From Aquimonas sp044377145 (lineage in GTDB: Bacteria > Pseudomonadota > Gammaproteobacteria > Xanthomonadales > Xanthomonadaceae): 64,000 bases of DNA. This document shows positions 62,293 through 64,000 of the stretch, piece after piece (position 1 is the stretch's first letter; each line of letters starts with the position of its first letter). The notes beneath the pieces are model-generated. The model saw nothing but the letters and a program-made list of their open reading frames with translations, made no database searches and was not told the DNA's origin. The stretch covers positions 12,247 to 76,246 of the forward strand of contig NZ_JBILJQ010000017.1 in assembly GCF_044377145.1 (NCBI RefSeq). The letters run 5' to 3'. The translations under genes were made by a program, and so were the position numbers.

Positions 62293-63672
62293 CTACGACG
62301 CCCGCGCTTCGATATCCCGGACCAGCTGCGCATGCGTCTGCGCGTTCAGCCGATAGAAAAGCAGGACAGCGCAGGACGCCAGCAGGCCGCACGCAGGCAC
62401 AACGCTCAGCAGATACTTCAAACCGTCGCGAGTCGATTCAGCCTGGGCGACATTCGGCACATAGCCGACCCAGCCCAGGTACAAGCCGACAAAGGCTGAC
62501 GAAGCGCCCAGCGCGGCCTTCTGGATCAAGGTCATCAGACCGAACACAAAACCCTCGGCGCGAATCCCTGAGCGCCACTCGCCGAACTCTACGGTGTCCG
62601 GCACCATCGACCAGAAGTTCACCGCAATCGCCGCGTAGCCCAGCGAGGCCAGCGCTGCCAGCGCTGCCAGCGCGAACACTTCAGGCACGCCGGGGCGTTC
62701 TATCAACAGCAAGGCCAGCAAGGCCACGGCCGCCAGCAGCAGACCTGCAATCCAGGCCGTCCGCTTGCCAAGCCAGCGACTGAGCACGGTCCAGGGCAGG
62801 ATCGCCAGCATCTGCACGAAGGGAATCAAACCCACCAGGCTGCCGGTCACGCTGTCGTCCTGTTCCAACACGTACTGCACGTAGTACGCCACACTCGCCA
62901 TGTGCACCGTGTTCGCGAAGCCGAACAGCGCGATACCGCCAGCGACCTGCAGAAACGGGCGATTGCTTAGGATCATGCCCAGAACGTCGCGCAACGGTAG
63001 CGAGCGCTGCGCGACGTTCTCGAAGCGTCTCGGTTCGGCAGTACTGGCGAAACAAGCGAACAGGACCACGCTCGCCACGCCGGACAAGATCACGGCGGCG
63101 ATGAAGTGCGCCGCCTGCGGGTGTACGACGCCGACCTGCATCACCAACCGCGGCGTTAGGTACCCCACTACCGCCGAGCCGGCAAAGGCGAACAACATCC
63201 GCACGCCAGCCAGCCAGTTGCGCTCCATCGAATTGCGGGTCATCGAGGCCATCATCGCCCCGTACGGAATATTGACTGCCGCATAGGCGGTGCGGAACAA
63301 GAGCTGGGTTGCCAGTGCATAAGCCACCAGTCCAGGCCCCTCGAAATCGACCGGAAGGAACACCAGACAGAAGCTCGCCGCAAGCGGTACGCTGCCGAAC
63401 AACATGTACGGCCGATAGCGCCCGAAGCGTGAGCGGGTGCGGCTTGCCAGCAGACCCACGTAAGGGTCGACCAGACCGTCCCAGAGCAGACAGACCATGG
63501 TGATCAGGCCGGCTGTGCCGCTGTCGAGCCCCAGTACGTCGGTGTAGTACTTGAGCAGGAATACCTGCAGTGGCAGCCAGTAGAAGTTGAATGCGAAATC
63601 GCCCAAGCCATAGCCCAGGAAGCGCTTGAGCGGCAGTGCGTCTGCTTCGCTTGCCGCTTGAGCTGCCGCCAT
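62293..63672 (-). CDS. GPH-family (MFS) sugar transporter
   Basis: A 459-residue glycoside-pentoside-hexuronide cation symporter with twelve membrane helices. GPH signatures are GYGLGDFAFNFYWLPLQVF near the start, LLWDGLVDPYVGLLASRTRS with the Asp used in Na+/H+ coupling, and RPYMLFGSVPLAASFCLVFL. The ATG at 63672 follows a GAAGGTGG site; the longer frame is not conserved. It lies 112 bases upstream of the LacI-type gene, which probably regulates it. Substrate (a glycoside or hexuronide) cannot be told. Confidence 0.88.
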   Translation of the reverse strand: MAAAQAASEADALPLKRFLGYGLGDFAFNFYWLPLQVFLLKYYTDVLGLDSGTAGLITMVCLLWDGLVDPYVGLLASRTRSRFGRYRPYMLFGSVPLAASFCLVFLPVDFEGPGLVAYALATQLLFRTAYAAVNIPYGAMMASMTRNSMERNWLAGVRMLFAFAGSAVVGYLTPRLVMQVGVVHPQAAHFIAAVILSGVASVVLFACFASTAEPRRFENVAQRSLPLRDVLGMILSNRPFLQVAGGIALFGFANTVHMASVAYYVQYVLEQDDSVTGSLVGLIPFVQMLAILPWTVLSRWLGKRTAWIAGLLLAAVALLALLLIERPGVPEVFALAALAALASLGYAAIAVNFWSMVPDTVEFGEWRSGIRAEGFVFGLMTLIQKAALGASSAFVGLYLGWVGYVPNVAQAESTRDGLKYLLSVVPACGLLASCAVLLFYRLNAQTHAQLVRDIEARAS

Positions 63673-64000
63673 GCCGATCCACCTTCGGAGAGTGCGGGTG
63701 CGCGATAGTGCGGGCACCGGACTTTGCCGTACCGCCCGGCTTTCGTCGACCTTGAATTAGCGCGCGGCCATCGAGCACGCCGTGCATCCCGTTATCCGCG
63801 CACGTGAGGCACCGCGCCCTTGCCAGATCAGCGATCACATTCGACTGCCGAGGCGTGAGCTGCTCAGAGTACGGTAAGCGTCCGCCCACCTCACCTACCT
63901 TCCTTACCTGATTCTCCCGACCGTCTCCGGTTTCCCCAACGGAGGACCGGTCGATGGCGTGTTCGGAGGCGTGGCGGTGGCGGGCGCATGTGCGCTCGCA
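63673..64000. other. Upstream region of the GPH transporter, right edge
   Basis: The last 328 bases contain the promoter region of the transporter gene. Short frames crossing it lack homology. No complete gene, hairpin or LacI-type palindrome was recognised; a gene may start beyond the window. Confidence 0.35.

Overview
The window is high-GC, gene-dense DNA from a gammaproteobacterium, most likely of the order Xanthomonadales/Lysobacterales (Lysobacter-, Dokdonella- or Rhodanobacter-like). The assignment rests on: ATTCCCG/GGGATTC heptamer repeats scattered between genes; secreted proteins ending in an F-x-N-G-F-E tail; the linked genes ftsE, ftsX and rpoH; a XometC-like cystathionine enzyme; and GSU-like GC-rich codon usage. 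It is an inference from gene content, not a search result.

Layout. 1-6654: a type I restriction-modification operon, hsdM (partial)-rhuM-hsdS-albA-like-hsdR, whose first four genes overlap by ATGA/TTGA junctions. 6670-9413: a small Cys-rich ORF and a K+-independent proton-pumping pyrophosphatase (hppA). 9888-11584: an SdrD-like surface protein, then a broken duplicate of part of hppA that is split by a 161-bp snapback element. 11585-16760: two serine hydrolases and two AraC-type regulators. 17204-18081: soluble pyrophosphatase and a decayed GGDEF gene. 18079-21470: a secreted beta-helix protein and a DUF2333 protein. 21746-27561: the isoleucine/valine operon ilvD-ilvC-ilvB-ilvM-ilvE, preceded by a 44-codon leader peptide and a classic attenuator. 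27758-31436 (minus): a methyltransferase, then a membrane-anchored DJ-1/PfpI protein translated together with a two-component system. 31437-37816: heptamer array, secreted propeller protein, divergent winged-helix/propeller regulator, and a DedA-PAP2-LssY membrane fusion. 37882-48269: cystathionine enzyme, dusB, an ABC permease pair, rarD, ubiK, comM, a DUF2141 protein and a K+/H+ antiporter. 48503-55953 (minus): phasin, queD, rpoH, ung, a double-receiver protein, ftsX, ftsE, a gspF-like gene and a methyltransferase. 56055-64000: GNAT, fasciclin, an unrecognised protein divergent from a FadI-like thiolase, GST, a small secreted protein, and a LacI regulator next to a GPH-family sugar transporter.

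How the parts work together. Pyrophosphate is handled twice (membrane and soluble enzymes), close to the ilv operon whose expression appears tuned by charged Leu/Val/Ile tRNA. The heat-shock sigma gene rpoH carries both a CIRCE operator (HrcA) and an RpoE-like promoter. The phasin gene has a perfect TGC/GCA palindrome upstream that suggests PHA-linked control. The most unusual items are the rhuM/albA insertions in the type I operon, the internally deleted AlbA-like gene, the shared C-terminal F-x-N-G-F-E tail, and the snapback element that interrupts the hppA fragment and recurs 41 kb away between ftsX and a receiver gene.
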